Source of the DNA: Singulisphaera acidiphila DSM 18658
Lineage (GTDB): Bacteria; Planctomycetota; Planctomycetia; Isosphaerales; Isosphaeraceae
Length of the DNA: 64,000 nt
Assembly (NCBI RefSeq): GCF_000242455.2
Contig: NC_019892.1
Coordinates: 9,372,744 to 9,436,743 of the forward strand
Direction: 5' to 3'
A program made the translations under genes and the position numbers. The notes below the pieces were generated by a model. The model had not been told where the DNA came from and made no database searches. It saw only the letters and a program-made list of their open reading frames with translations. Of the stretch, positions 22,764-31,092 are shown piece by piece. Positions within the stretch are counted from its first letter, which is position 1. The number at the start of each line of letters is the position of its first letter.

Positions 22764-23108
22764 GGAACGCCGACGAAACAACTTCCTCATTTCCTGGGGG
22801 GATGGGTGGTCCGATTTCGGGAAATGGTTTCGTCAGCGTTCCGAGGGGCGACCGTCGAAAGAGGCCAGACTCATTTCACGGTCGCCCTTTCAGGGCTGCA
22901 ATAAAATTCTGACATGAGCTTTTCTTGTTTCCAGGGGTTTCACCCCTGGAATCGGTTCAACACATCAGGATTATGCAGCCCCGAAGGGGCGACCGTCGAA
23001 AGGGGCCAGAGGCATTTCACGGTCGCCCCTTGGAACGCTGGCGAAACAACTTCCTGATTTCTGTGGGAACCGGTGGTTAGGACTGGGAAGTTGTTTCGTC
23101 AGCGTTCC
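22764..23108. repeat. Cluster of nested palindromic repeats (two hairpin families, each twice)
   Basis: Hairpin A: ends GGAACGC...GACGAAAC and GTTTCGTCAGCGTTCC, at 22764-22842 and again at 23032-23108. Hairpin B: GGGGCGACCGT...ACGGTCGCCC, at about 22846-22887 and 22986-23029. The order is A-B-spacer-B-A, and the spacer itself begins with GGGCTGCA and ends with TGCAGCCC and holds a CCAGGGGT/ACCCCTGG hairpin (about 22931-22949). The whole 345-bp block is thus roughly symmetrical about its centre. No gene covers it; the surrounding 22401-23473 also has no supported gene. Confidence 0.8.
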
Positions 23109-23473
23109 ATAGGACACCCGAACGACCAGTTCAGGTCGTAAACTTCCTTTTCAGACAGCGTTCCTTATCCAAATTCGTGCACCAACTGCCGAGCGCCAGG
23201 ATAAATTTCCATCACCAGCCGGGCAATGCCCCGCCGGGGAGGGACGGCGAACAAGGCCATGGCAAGAGCCACCATCGAGACTGAAGCCAGCCGCATCATT
23301 TTCACGCTCCGAATCAACACGTCTTTTGCCAACTACACTCAAATTATCTTCGGCCACAAGTTAAACGAGCGATCATAGCAATAAGCGCCGCTCATTCCCC
23401 ATAAACTCAGCGCATGGGTGCAAGTCATCGCCCAGCAGCCGATCCATGCGGACGGTCAAGACGCCAACGGCCT

Positions 23474-23833
23474 TCAAACGAAGGCTTCTTTTAAGCTCTC
23501 GGGCTTCTTCGTATTAGCCATGGCGCGGGTGAGTTTTCGGAACCGCAACACGCCCGCGACGGAACCGGCGAGCGCAAGCAGAGTCCAGGCCAAGCTCACC
23601 GCCATCCCGGGTTCGCCGACCTCATCGAGGAACATCAAGGGCCCGAAAACGAGAACGCCCCAGAGAGCGAGCAAAAGGCCGATTCGCAGAAGTCTCATCA
23701 CCAGAGGGAAAGACTTCTGGAGTTGTCGGGGGAAGTAGACAAGGGGGAACCAGATCGCCCCCTTGATCGCACTCACCAGGGCGGAATCCAACCGGTCGAG
23801 CATGCCCTGTTCTTCGTTGCCGTGAGTCGTCAT
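23474..23833 (-). CDS. Small membrane protein of unknown function
   Basis: 119 residues from ATG 23833, with GGAGGGG just upstream; the frame extends 11 codons further but without that site. The N-terminus is hydrophilic (TTHGNEEQGMLDRLDSA), followed by an amphipathic stretch and two or three hydrophobic helices: LLRIGLLLALWGVLVFGPLM and MAVSLAWTLLALAGSVAGVL, ending in a basic tail (RFRKLTRAMANTKKPESLKE). No family recognised and no operon partner; it is isolated between a repeat cluster and the whiG gene. Confidence 0.6.
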   Translation of the reverse strand: MTTHGNEEQGMLDRLDSALVSAIKGAIWFPLVYFPRQLQKSFPLVMRLLRIGLLLALWGVLVFGPLMFLDEVGEPGMAVSLAWTLLALAGSVAGVLRFRKLTRAMANTKKPESLKEAFV

Positions 23834-24273
23834 GTTGACCCCTCCGGATATCCGTCCCGGCGTCATGGGACTTTCGGGGTTATTCGTCGCCCGAGTCCGA
23901 TTATTGATCCGCCGTCACCAAAGCCAGAGCAAATCCATCGTACCCCTTGCTTCCCACGGTCTGAATCACCGTGGCCGTCACACGCGGCGCGGCCCCCAAC
24001 GGTTCGTTGAACCGGCGGATCCCCAGGACGCTCGGATCGTCGCTCGTGGCGTCGATCACTGCCCCGTCGCGAGAGTCTCAGCGCCCACTCGTCGAAGTAG
24101 GCCGTATTGTTCGGCTTGTCGGCGTCGATGAAGATCGCCGAGCCCCTTTCGAAAAGGGCGCGGGAGCCCGTCCCGGCGTCCCCCGCGTTTTGCGTGGGGG
24201 ACGCCGGGACGGGCCCGGAAAGAAGAAAGGGGGGGCGAAAAGAGCGAGCGGCCCCCGATGGCAAGCGATTCGC
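23834..24273. other. Intergenic region between small membrane protein gene and whiG
   Basis: About 440 bp with no supported gene, containing the strong hairpin at 24167-24214. The segment 23880-24160 can be read in several short frames but none has a start signal or a recognisable motif; it may be a decayed gene. Confidence 0.4.
24167..24214. terminator. Very strong hairpin downstream of whiG
   Basis: CCCGTCCCGGCGTCCCCC at 24167-24184 pairs perfectly with the segment ending at 24214, with a short GTTTTG-containing loop. It lies 60 bp past the stop of the last gene of the flagellar operon, where a terminator is expected. There is no T-run on the minus strand, so it could also be a palindromic repeat unit. 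Confidence 0.5.
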
Positions 24274-25050
24274 TCAGGTGCCGAATTCGGGGCGGCGCGT
24301 TGAGAGCTGCGACTGGAGCCGTTGAATGATCGAAGAGTGCATCTGGGAAACCCGCGACTCGCTCAGGTCGAGCGTGGCGCCGATTTCTTTCATCGTGAGC
24401 TCTTCATAGTAGTAGAGAATGATAATCAGGCGTTCGTTGCGGTTCAGGCCCTTGGTCACCATGCGCATCAGATCTTTGCGCTGGAGCCGGCGGGTGGGGT
24501 CTTCCCCCTTCTTATCCTCGAGAATGTCGATCTCGCGGACGTCCTTGTAGCTGTCGGTCTCGTACCACTTCTTGTTCAGGCTGATGAGTCCGACGGCGTT
24601 GGCGTCCATCGCCATCTTCTCATACTCTTCGGGAGGCAGGCCGAGTCGTTCGGCGAGTTCGGCATCGGTCGGGGGCCGGCCGTGCTGGGCCTCGAGCGAC
24701 TTGCGGGCCTCTTCCATCTTCGTGTGCTTGGAACGGACGAGGCGGGGGACCCAGTCCATCGTCCTCAGCTCGTCGAGCATCGCCCCGCGGATTCGAGGGA
24801 CGCAGTAGGTCTCGAACTTGACCCCGCGGGTCAGGTCGAACGCGTCGATCGCGTCCATCAGGCCGAAGACGCCAGCCGAGATGAGGTCGTCGAGATCGAC
24901 CCCTTCGGGAAGGCGCTGCCAGATCCGTTCGGCGTTGTACTTGACCAATGGCAAGTACCGTTCCACCAGACGATTGCGCAAGGGCGTGGTGGGCTGTTCC
25001 TTGAACTCTCGCCAGAGTTCCGTCACGTCCACGTCCAGCTTGGTTGACAT
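24274..25050 (-). CDS. whiG: Flagellar-type sigma factor, WhiG/FliA family
   Basis: 258 residues from ATG 25050, preceded by GGAGG. The sigma-28 layout is clear: region 2 with RLVERYLPLVKYNAERIWQR, LPEGVDLDDLISAGVFGLMD, AIDAFDLTRGVKFETYCVPR and IRGAMLDELRTMDWVPR; region 3 with RPPTDAELAERLGLPPEEYE; region 4 with NERLIIILYYYEELTMKEIG and LDLSESRVSQMHSSIIQRL. It directs RNA polymerase to late flagellar or motility promoters. As last gene of the flagellar operon it closes the usual transcription cascade. No FlgM-like anti-sigma gene is visible. Confidence 0.95.
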   Translation of the reverse strand: MSTKLDVDVTELWREFKEQPTTPLRNRLVERYLPLVKYNAERIWQRLPEGVDLDDLISAGVFGLMDAIDAFDLTRGVKFETYCVPRIRGAMLDELRTMDWVPRLVRSKHTKMEEARKSLEAQHGRPPTDAELAERLGLPPEEYEKMAMDANAVGLISLNKKWYETDSYKDVREIDILEDKKGEDPTRRLQRKDLMRMVTKGLNRNERLIIILYYYEELTMKEIGATLDLSESRVSQMHSSIIQRLQSQLSTRRPEFGT

Positions 25051-25346
25051 CCTTGACCTCCATGTCGGCTGCGCGAAGGGGGGCACATCCATGTGCATCG
25101 AATGAGACGTTGAGCCGGGCTGCGGTCGCGGCATCGCGAGAGCACAGCCAAGGTCCTCGATTGAGCACCTCGAGAACCCGTCCCACCCCATGACCCTTCA
25201 CGGTCCAAGGAACCGGATCTATCTTAATCTATCGACCAATCGACAGAATCAGCTTGAGCGTCATCGTCGAAACTTTCTTCACAATCAGCACGGCCACACG
25301 GTCGGAGGTCCGGCCCGTCGCCTCTCTTTGGGGAAACGAACCGATC

Positions 25347-26264
25347 TCAGCGGGCAACTCGGCTCAAAGCCCAGCGCGCCGCCAAGGCGGAAAAGAAGCC
25401 AGGACGAAGGCTCCTGGGCTGATGTTCCTCGATCAGGTCGCGGGCCAGGCGACGAACTCCTCGTGAGGCAATCGAGCCGGGGTAAGCGAGCACGAACGGC
25501 CGGCGCATCCGGACGGCCTGCGGCACGTGGGGGTCGGACCGGACGTGACCGAGTCCCGTCACCACCGTCCCGAGGAACTGCCGGCTCGAGGCGCTGAGGC
25601 GGGACTGAACGTCCTGGGCCTCAGCCGCCGAGACGGCCTGATTGATCACAGTCCGCAGTCGCGACGGCCCCGCCAAGCGGCGGAACCGGCCGATGACGGC
25701 ATGAGCGTCGGCCACCGAGGTGGGCTCGGGGGTCGTGACAATGACGACCTGTTCGGCCGCCGCCGCCAGGGTCGCGATCCCCGGGCCAAGGCCCGAGCCG
25801 GCGTCGACCAGGAGGAAGTCAGCCCCCGCCTCGAGTTCCGCCAGTTCGGCCACAAGCCGGGCCGGACCGTCACCGAGGACGTCGAGCAAGGTCCGCATCC
25901 CGTGCGCTCCGGGAACGATCCGAATCTCGCCCGGCCCCGACATGACCGCGTCGGCCAGCGAACAGTCCCCGGCAAGCACGTCGCCCAGATCACTCGAAGG
26001 AGCAAGGCCGCACAGGAGATCGATGTTCGCCAACCCGAGGTCAGCGTCCACCAGGACCACGCGACGACCGTATTCCCCCAGCGCGATCGCCAGGTTCAGC
26101 GCGAGGTTCGACGTCCCGACTCCCCCCTTGCCGCTGGTCAAGACCAGCGACCGGGTCCCCACCGGCGCCTCGAGGCTCCGACAAGGTTCAGGAGGGTCGG
26201 CCAGGGCCGTCGCCCCCGACCGCGCCTGGACTAACTGTCTCAGTCCATCAGCTTGATCGGACAT
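25347..26264 (-). CDS. flhG: FlhG-like MinD/ParA-family ATPase with altered P-loop
   Basis: 305 residues from ATG 26264, preceded by GAGGG. MinD-type core: LVLTSGKGGVGTSNLALNLA, RRVVLVDADLGLANIDLLCG, DFLLVDAGSGLGPGI and VIVTTPEPTSVADAHAVIGR, with a C-terminal amphipathic helix (PGFFSALAARWALSRVAR). FlhG limits flagellar number together with FlhF. Odd point: the deviant Walker A keeps the signature Lys (SGKGG) but the usual P-loop Lys of KGGVGKT is Thr51 here. DQAG at the N-terminus (SDQADGLRQL) matches the FlhF-activating motif of FlhG proteins. It follows flhF by 129 bp. Confidence 0.9.
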   Translation of the reverse strand: MSDQADGLRQLVQARSGATALADPPEPCRSLEAPVGTRSLVLTSGKGGVGTSNLALNLAIALGEYGRRVVLVDADLGLANIDLLCGLAPSSDLGDVLAGDCSLADAVMSGPGEIRIVPGAHGMRTLLDVLGDGPARLVAELAELEAGADFLLVDAGSGLGPGIATLAAAAEQVVIVTTPEPTSVADAHAVIGRFRRLAGPSRLRTVINQAVSAAEAQDVQSRLSASSRQFLGTVVTGLGHVRSDPHVPQAVRMRRPFVLAYPGSIASRGVRRLARDLIEEHQPRSLRPGFFSALAARWALSRVAR

Positions 26265-26393
26265 GAATCCCTCAAGATTCCTCGAAAACGTGGACGACAC
26301 CTACCCAAAAAAAGAGCCTGAAGACCGACCGAACCCACTTCAATTGAGCTTAACCGACGCATGATTCTTGTCAGTGAAGTCTTGTTGTTCCGA

Positions 26394-27500
26394 TCATGTC
26401 ACTGCTTCGTGTCCCAGGATCAACCGGGCGAGCCGCGTTCGGTTCGCCGGCTCGATGTCGTCGGGAACCGCCTGGCCGGTGGTCAGGTAGCTGACGGGGC
26501 GGTCAGCCTGGCCAAGTACCGAGAGCACGCCGCCAAGTCCGTCGGCCTCGTCGAGCTTGGTCAGGATCAGGCGGTCGGCCTGAACCAAGGCAAATCGCTC
26601 AACGGCCGCGCGAAGGCTGCGCTCGCTCGCGGTGGCACTCAAAACCAGGTGGACCTCGTCGGGCTGCGCGGCGGCCAGAAAGTCGGCCAGCTCACGGATC
26701 TTGACCTCGTCGCGAGGGCTCCGGCCCGCCGTGTCGATCAGGACGAGATCCACATCGCCAAGCTCGTCGATCGCCCGGCGCATCTCGCCGGGAGCGTTGG
26801 CCACGGCCAGAGGAAGACTGATGATCTCCGCATAAGTTCTCAACTGCTCGACGGCCGCGATTCGGTAGGTGTCGACCGTGACCAGGCCGGGCCGGAAGCC
26901 GTGCGCGAGCTTGAAGTTGGCCGCGAGCTTGGCCACCGTCGTCGTCTTCCCCACCCCGGTCGGTCCCACCAGGGCCACGACCCGGCGGGTGCCGGAGACC
27001 GCGGCGATCGGAGGGGCGATCGGCACGCACGATTCGACCGCGTCGCAGAGCGCATCCCGGACCATCTCGGGCCGGTGAACTTGTTCCGGTTCGAGCCGAT
27101 CGGCCACGTAGCGAACCAGGCGACGGGCCAGAACCTCGGGCAGCTCGGCCTCGAGCAACTGGGAATACGTCGGCACAAGTTCGCTGGGCAGGTCGGGAAG
27201 CAGATGATCGATTCGACCATGCTTGCTCAAGTCTTCAACCATCGCATGGAGCCGGCTCAACTGCTCGCCGAACTGGGCCTGGAGCGCCCCCGACGGCGAG
27301 GCGGTCGACTCGGGAACGGCAACCGACGCCGACGCGTCGCTCGAGGCGGTGACCTCGATGAGTTCACGAGACCCAAGCCCGAACAGGCGACGCCGGCGCA
27401 CCTCGCGGGTACCCAGGATCACGGCGCTACCGCCAAGATCCCGACGCACCTGGGCCAGGGCCTCCTTCATCGTTCCGGCTCGGTAGGTTCTTAAGCTCAT
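26394..27500 (-). CDS. flhF: Flagellar biosynthesis GTPase FlhF
   Basis: 368 residues from ATG 27500; a GTG two codons earlier is possible. The N-terminus has the FlhF mark MSLRTYRAGTMKEALAQVRR then GGSAVILGTREVRRR, followed by a helical N-domain and an SRP-type NG GTPase: G1 VALVGPTGVGKTTTVAKLA, VDTYRIAAVEQLRTYAEI, G3 LVLIDTAGRSPRD, G4 LTKLDEADGLGGVLS, and GQAVPDDIEPA. FlhF sets the position of new flagella at the pole and recruits early basal body parts. It sits between flhA and flhG as in most flagellated bacteria. Confidence 0.95.
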   Translation of the reverse strand: MSLRTYRAGTMKEALAQVRRDLGGSAVILGTREVRRRRLFGLGSRELIEVTASSDASASVAVPESTASPSGALQAQFGEQLSRLHAMVEDLSKHGRIDHLLPDLPSELVPTYSQLLEAELPEVLARRLVRYVADRLEPEQVHRPEMVRDALCDAVESCVPIAPPIAAVSGTRRVVALVGPTGVGKTTTVAKLAANFKLAHGFRPGLVTVDTYRIAAVEQLRTYAEIISLPLAVANAPGEMRRAIDELGDVDLVLIDTAGRSPRDEVKIRELADFLAAAQPDEVHLVLSATASERSLRAAVERFALVQADRLILTKLDEADGLGGVLSVLGQADRPVSYLTTGQAVPDDIEPANRTRLARLILGHEAVT

Positions 27501-27631
27501 GCCCACTCAATCCCCTGGCTGTGACCATGACCATCGCAACAAGCGAGAGGGTCAGACTAAGCTATAAATTTACGAGCCATCCGTCATCACCAAACTACTC
27601 GATTTCTTCATTTCTTGGTTTCGCCGGTCAT

Positions 27632-29785
27632 TCAGTTGACTGCAACGGCCGTGGAGATCGACGCCACGGCCGCAGGTTCCTCTTCGACCACGATGCCGAG
27701 TGTCTCCACGGGCGTATCGCGGGGAATCTCGCGCTGGCTCAGGACAACGAGCCGGGGCAGATCCGCGTGAGTGAGGTCTTTGAGAACGGGTCTGGCTTCG
27801 GCCGACCCCAACACGATGGGCGGCAACCCCGCCTCGATCAATGGTCCCACAGCCTGGGCGACGGCCCTGACAACGCTACGTGCCGCCTCGGCCCCGAGAA
27901 ATGAAGCCGGTCTCGTGTCGGGCTGGCCGCCGGCCGCAGCGAGTCGGGCGTCGAGCAGCCGCGATAGAGCCACCACCCGAAGCCGGCCATCGCTCCCCTT
28001 GTATTGTTCGGTAATCCGCCGAGCCAGGCCGCACCGGACGTGCTCGGTCAGAAGGTCGATGTCCTTGACCCGCCCCGCGTGCACGGCCACGGTCTCGAGG
28101 ATCGTCTCCAGGTCGCGGATACTCACCCGCTCTCGCAAGAGATTTTGAAGCACGCGTTGGAGCTCGCCAGCCCGCAACAGGCCCGGCACCACCTCGTCGA
28201 CCAGGGCTGGCGCAGTGGCTCTCGCCCGTTCCAGAAGCCGGCCAGTCTGCTCGCGAGTCATCAGCTCGTCGGCATGCCCGAGTACAATCTCCCCGAAGTG
28301 TCCGGCCAAGGCCACCGACGCTTCGAGGATCCGGCAACCCGCCAGTTCGGCGACCTCCCGGCCATCGGCATGAATCCAGACCGCAGGCTGCCCCGTGACC
28401 GGCTCCACGCCGTCGCGGCCGTCGGGACGAGCGACCAACCCGGCCGGAGGGACCGCCAAGAGCCGGCCCACGTAGGCGATCCCCTGCCCTACCACGGTCC
28501 CTCGAATCTTGAGCCGATACTCGTGCGGGCCCAGGCCGATCTCATCGCGGATCCGCACCTGGGGCACGATCAAGCCGAGGTCGCGAGCGACCCGATGGCG
28601 GACCGTGCGAAGTCGGTCGAGCAAATCCCCGCCGCGCGTCGGATCAGCCAGAGCGATCAGCCGATAGCCGATCTCCAACTCCAAGGGATCGACATGGAGG
28701 AGGTCCTCCATCCGGTCCGTGGCCGGCTCGGCCGAAGGAGCCGCCTCGGTCGTCGTCGGTTCGTCGGTTCCCGCGTCGTTGCTCTCGGTAGCCTCCGTGG
28801 GCCGACCGCCCATCAGGAACGCCCCGCTGCCGAGGGCACCCGCCAAAGCCAAAAGCGGAAGCTTGGGTAACGGCGTCAGGGCCAGCAAGCCAAGGAAGGC
28901 CGCCGAGGTCGCCAGGACGCTCCGATGGCCGAAGAGTTGCCCAACCACATCTTTGCCGAGGTCGGTCTCCGACGAAGACCGGGTCACGATCAAGCCCGCA
29001 GCCAGCGAGATCAAGAACGCGGGGATCTGGCTCACCAGCCCATCGCCGATCGTCAGCTTGGTGTAGACGTTGATCGCTTCGTTCAGGGGCATCCCGTGGT
29101 TGACCATACCGAGGAATAGGCCCGCTCCAATGTTGATCGCGATGATGATGACGCCCGCGACGGCGTCACCCCGGACGAACTTGCCGGCACCGTCCATCGC
29201 TCCGAAGAAGTCCGCCTGGCGGTAGACCGTATCCCGGCGTCTGTGAGCTTCGTGCTGGTCGATCAAGCCGGCGTGCAGGTCGGCGTCGATCGCCATCTGC
29301 CGCCCGGGCAGGCCGTCGAGCATGAACCGGGCGGCCACCTCACTGATCCGGGTGGCCCCCTTGGTAATCACGACGAACTGAATGACGACCAGGATGCCGA
29401 AGATAATCGCTCCCACCATCACCTGGTCCCTGGCGACGAACTCACCGAACTCGCGGATCACACCCCCCGCCGCGTCGAGACCGTCCGTCCCCCCTTTGGT
29501 GAGGATCAACCGGGTCGTCGCAACGTTCAGAACGAGGCGGGTCAGAGTCGTGGTCAACAGCAGGGTCGGGAAGACGCTGAATTCCTGCGGAGTCCGGATC
29601 GAGAGCGTCGTCAGGAGCACGAGCACCGCAAGCGTCAGGTTCGCCGCGAGCAGCAGGTCGAGCACCATCGGCGGCACTGGAACCACGAAAACGAGGATCG
29701 CGCCCACGATCGTGACCGGCATGATCACGTCGGTGAGGCGAGACCACCCCGTCGCGTCGACTCTCGATGTTGATGTGGGAGGCAT
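27632..29785 (-). CDS. flhA: Flagellar export apparatus protein FlhA
   Basis: 717 residues, ATG 29785 after GGAGGGGAAGGG. About eight membrane helices in the first 310 residues, with the conserved RTPQEFSVFPTLLLTTTLTR and LVLNVATTRLIL, the FHIPEP-type cytoplasmic loop ISEVAARFMLDGLPGRQMAI with DADLHAGLIDQHEAHRRR, and FFGAMDGAGKFVRGDAVAG. The C-terminal half is the cytoplasmic nonamer ring that docks chaperone-substrate complexes. FlhA conducts protons and drives export of flagellar subunits. It leads the second half of the operon, separated from flhB by about 2.8 kb of accessory DNA. Confidence 0.97.
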   Translation of the reverse strand: MPPTSTSRVDATGWSRLTDVIMPVTIVGAILVFVVPVPPMVLDLLLAANLTLAVLVLLTTLSIRTPQEFSVFPTLLLTTTLTRLVLNVATTRLILTKGGTDGLDAAGGVIREFGEFVARDQVMVGAIIFGILVVIQFVVITKGATRISEVAARFMLDGLPGRQMAIDADLHAGLIDQHEAHRRRDTVYRQADFFGAMDGAGKFVRGDAVAGVIIIAINIGAGLFLGMVNHGMPLNEAINVYTKLTIGDGLVSQIPAFLISLAAGLIVTRSSSETDLGKDVVGQLFGHRSVLATSAAFLGLLALTPLPKLPLLALAGALGSGAFLMGGRPTEATESNDAGTDEPTTTEAAPSAEPATDRMEDLLHVDPLELEIGYRLIALADPTRGGDLLDRLRTVRHRVARDLGLIVPQVRIRDEIGLGPHEYRLKIRGTVVGQGIAYVGRLLAVPPAGLVARPDGRDGVEPVTGQPAVWIHADGREVAELAGCRILEASVALAGHFGEIVLGHADELMTREQTGRLLERARATAPALVDEVVPGLLRAGELQRVLQNLLRERVSIRDLETILETVAVHAGRVKDIDLLTEHVRCGLARRITEQYKGSDGRLRVVALSRLLDARLAAAGGQPDTRPASFLGAEAARSVVRAVAQAVGPLIEAGLPPIVLGSAEARPVLKDLTHADLPRLVVLSQREIPRDTPVETLGIVVEEEPAAVASISTAVAVN

Positions 29786-30204
29786 CCCTTCCCCTCCACG
29801 ACGTTAAAGGGTGAACGACCAGAACCAAGGCCAGCGAAATCGCGGAGATGGCGAGCGTCCCTGCTCGACCGGTCCCCACTTTTTTTATGCTTGCGTTTTT
29901 CCCGCAATCCCGAGCCGATCGCACTTAGTTTTCCGATCCGGCAGCCATCGGGTGATGAACCTCAGACGTGTGGCGGGACGATACCCCCGATCGGTCGGAG
30001 TGTCCAGACCGAAAGGGGGCGAGCGGAGCGTATCAGCCCCGCCCCCTGACTCTCGTTTCGCGAACGACGAGAAAGGTGAGTAAAGAGCGTAAATTCCCTG
30101 TTATCTTCGGAAGGAATGGACTTGCAAGAGGGGCGGACGGGAGCGCACGTGAACGGCTCCTTGGAACGGTGGGCGCTCATCTGCAATTTGCTTATTAAAA
30201 AAAG

Positions 30205-30255
30205 ATGCGGGCGGGTCGCTCGCGGTCCCAAGGGGGGGGGAGGGAGATGATGACA
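30205..30255. repeat. Single arm of the GCGGGCGGGTCGC palindrome family
   Basis: Begins GCGGGCGGGTCGC(T)CGCGG and runs through TCCCA and a G-rich stretch to AGATGATG. The same arm, with few changes, occurs in both orientations at 54398-54435 and 54489-55985, where it forms a long palindrome split by an IS4 element. Here only one arm is seen. Confidence 0.7.
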
Positions 30256-30261
30256 CAAAAC

Positions 30262-30287
30262 GGGGCCAGGACAATCGTCCTGGCCCC
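30262..30287 (-). terminator. Terminator hairpin, minus strand
   Basis: GGGGCCAGGAC at 30262-30272 pairs perfectly with GTCCTGGCCCC at 30277-30287. On the minus strand it is followed by GTTTTGTGTC, a moderate T-rich tail. It lies 107 bp after the stop of the small membrane protein gene, so it probably ends that transcript, uncoupling flhA from upstream genes. Confidence 0.65.
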
Positions 30288-30393
30288 AGAAATGGAGACA
30301 CCCCGAATGCGGACGCCCCTTGATTGGGGAAGGCGGGGTTCGATGCAATCCATCCGAGTTCGAGTTCGGGTCCGCTGGCACGGCCCCGAGGCT

Positions 30394-30645
30394 CTACTTA
30401 AAAAGGATCGATCTTCGCAGGCGAGAGAGAAAGAGGACCAGTCCGGAGGCAGCCAGGACAAGCCATTCATCCTGCCTCAGAGCGCTCGAATCGCCGGGCC
30501 TCCAATAGAGAGCCACGGCCAAGCCGACGACCGTGAACACCATCAAAAGGTCGATGGCGCGATCTCGGTATCGCTCGTAGTCGTCCCACCTTGCAAACCG
30601 GTCTGGGGACGTTCGGCGTTCGCGCGGGGTTGACACCATTGCCAT
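30394..30645 (-). CDS. Small two-helix membrane protein of unknown function
   Basis: 83 residues, ATG 30645 with GGAGGA nine bases upstream. A charged N-terminus (STPRERRTSPDRFARWDDYE) is followed by two hydrophobic helices, IDLLMVFTVVGLAVALYW and EWLVLAASGLVLFLS, and a basic end (RLRRSILFK). No family recognised. It lies inside the flagellar operon interval but is bounded by a terminator and an IS, so a flagellar role is only a possibility. Confidence 0.6.
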   Translation of the reverse strand: MAMVSTPRERRTSPDRFARWDDYERYRDRAIDLLMVFTVVGLAVALYWRPGDSSALRQDEWLVLAASGLVLFLSRLRRSILFK

Positions 30646-31092
30646 GGGTCAGTTCCTCCCATCGGCTCGTTGAGTCGGAACGAGATCTCAGGGGATTATC
30701 TTAAATAAGCCAAGGGTCACCGGTATGCGGGTTCAGACAAAAGAGATACCGGATCCCCGCCTCAAAGAACATCTCCCTGCACATTCATTCGACACAATTC
30801 GCGTGAATGTTCGCGGAATCTCCTGCAATAGCGTAGATCATGCTCGAATGCTCTGACTTTGACCTTATCCCGCGAACAGTCCATTTGGTCGTTTTCCCGC
30901 CTGGATTGCCCCCTATTGGGAATGGCTGAGCCACTGGCAAAGATGCGTTTTCAGTCGCATCAAGAACTCTTGACTCAGTGTCTGTCTCGGAGGTCAGGCT
31001 TCACCGGGAAAGGAAGGACGCTGGGGTGCCACGGGTTCCGTACTCGGACCCCGTGCGCCCCGGCCAAGGAATTCCCGCACGGGGTCCGAGTA
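30646..31092. other. Non-coding spacer upstream of the small membrane protein gene
   Basis: No gene supported. It ends in the left arm of the palindrome (31024-31092) into which the IS481-like element inserted. AT-richer DNA at 30690-30850 could hold a promoter for the small gene. Confidence 0.4.

Larger units (their letters stand above)
29786..30393. other. Non-coding spacer between flhA and small membrane protein gene
   Basis: About 600 bp without a supported gene, in an otherwise dense operon. It contains one arm of a palindromic repeat (30205-30255) and a terminator-like hairpin (30262-30287). A separate promoter for flhA is therefore likely here, but I cannot locate it. Confidence 0.45.

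Noticed and set aside
22764..23108. CRISPR array
   Set aside because: The repeats are mirror-ordered hairpins of two kinds, only two copies each, without regular spacers, and no cas gene is present in the window.
23880..24265. Possible small genes in the spacer after whiG
   Set aside because: Frames on both strands are short, lack start signals and are partly made of the strong hairpin at 24167-24214.
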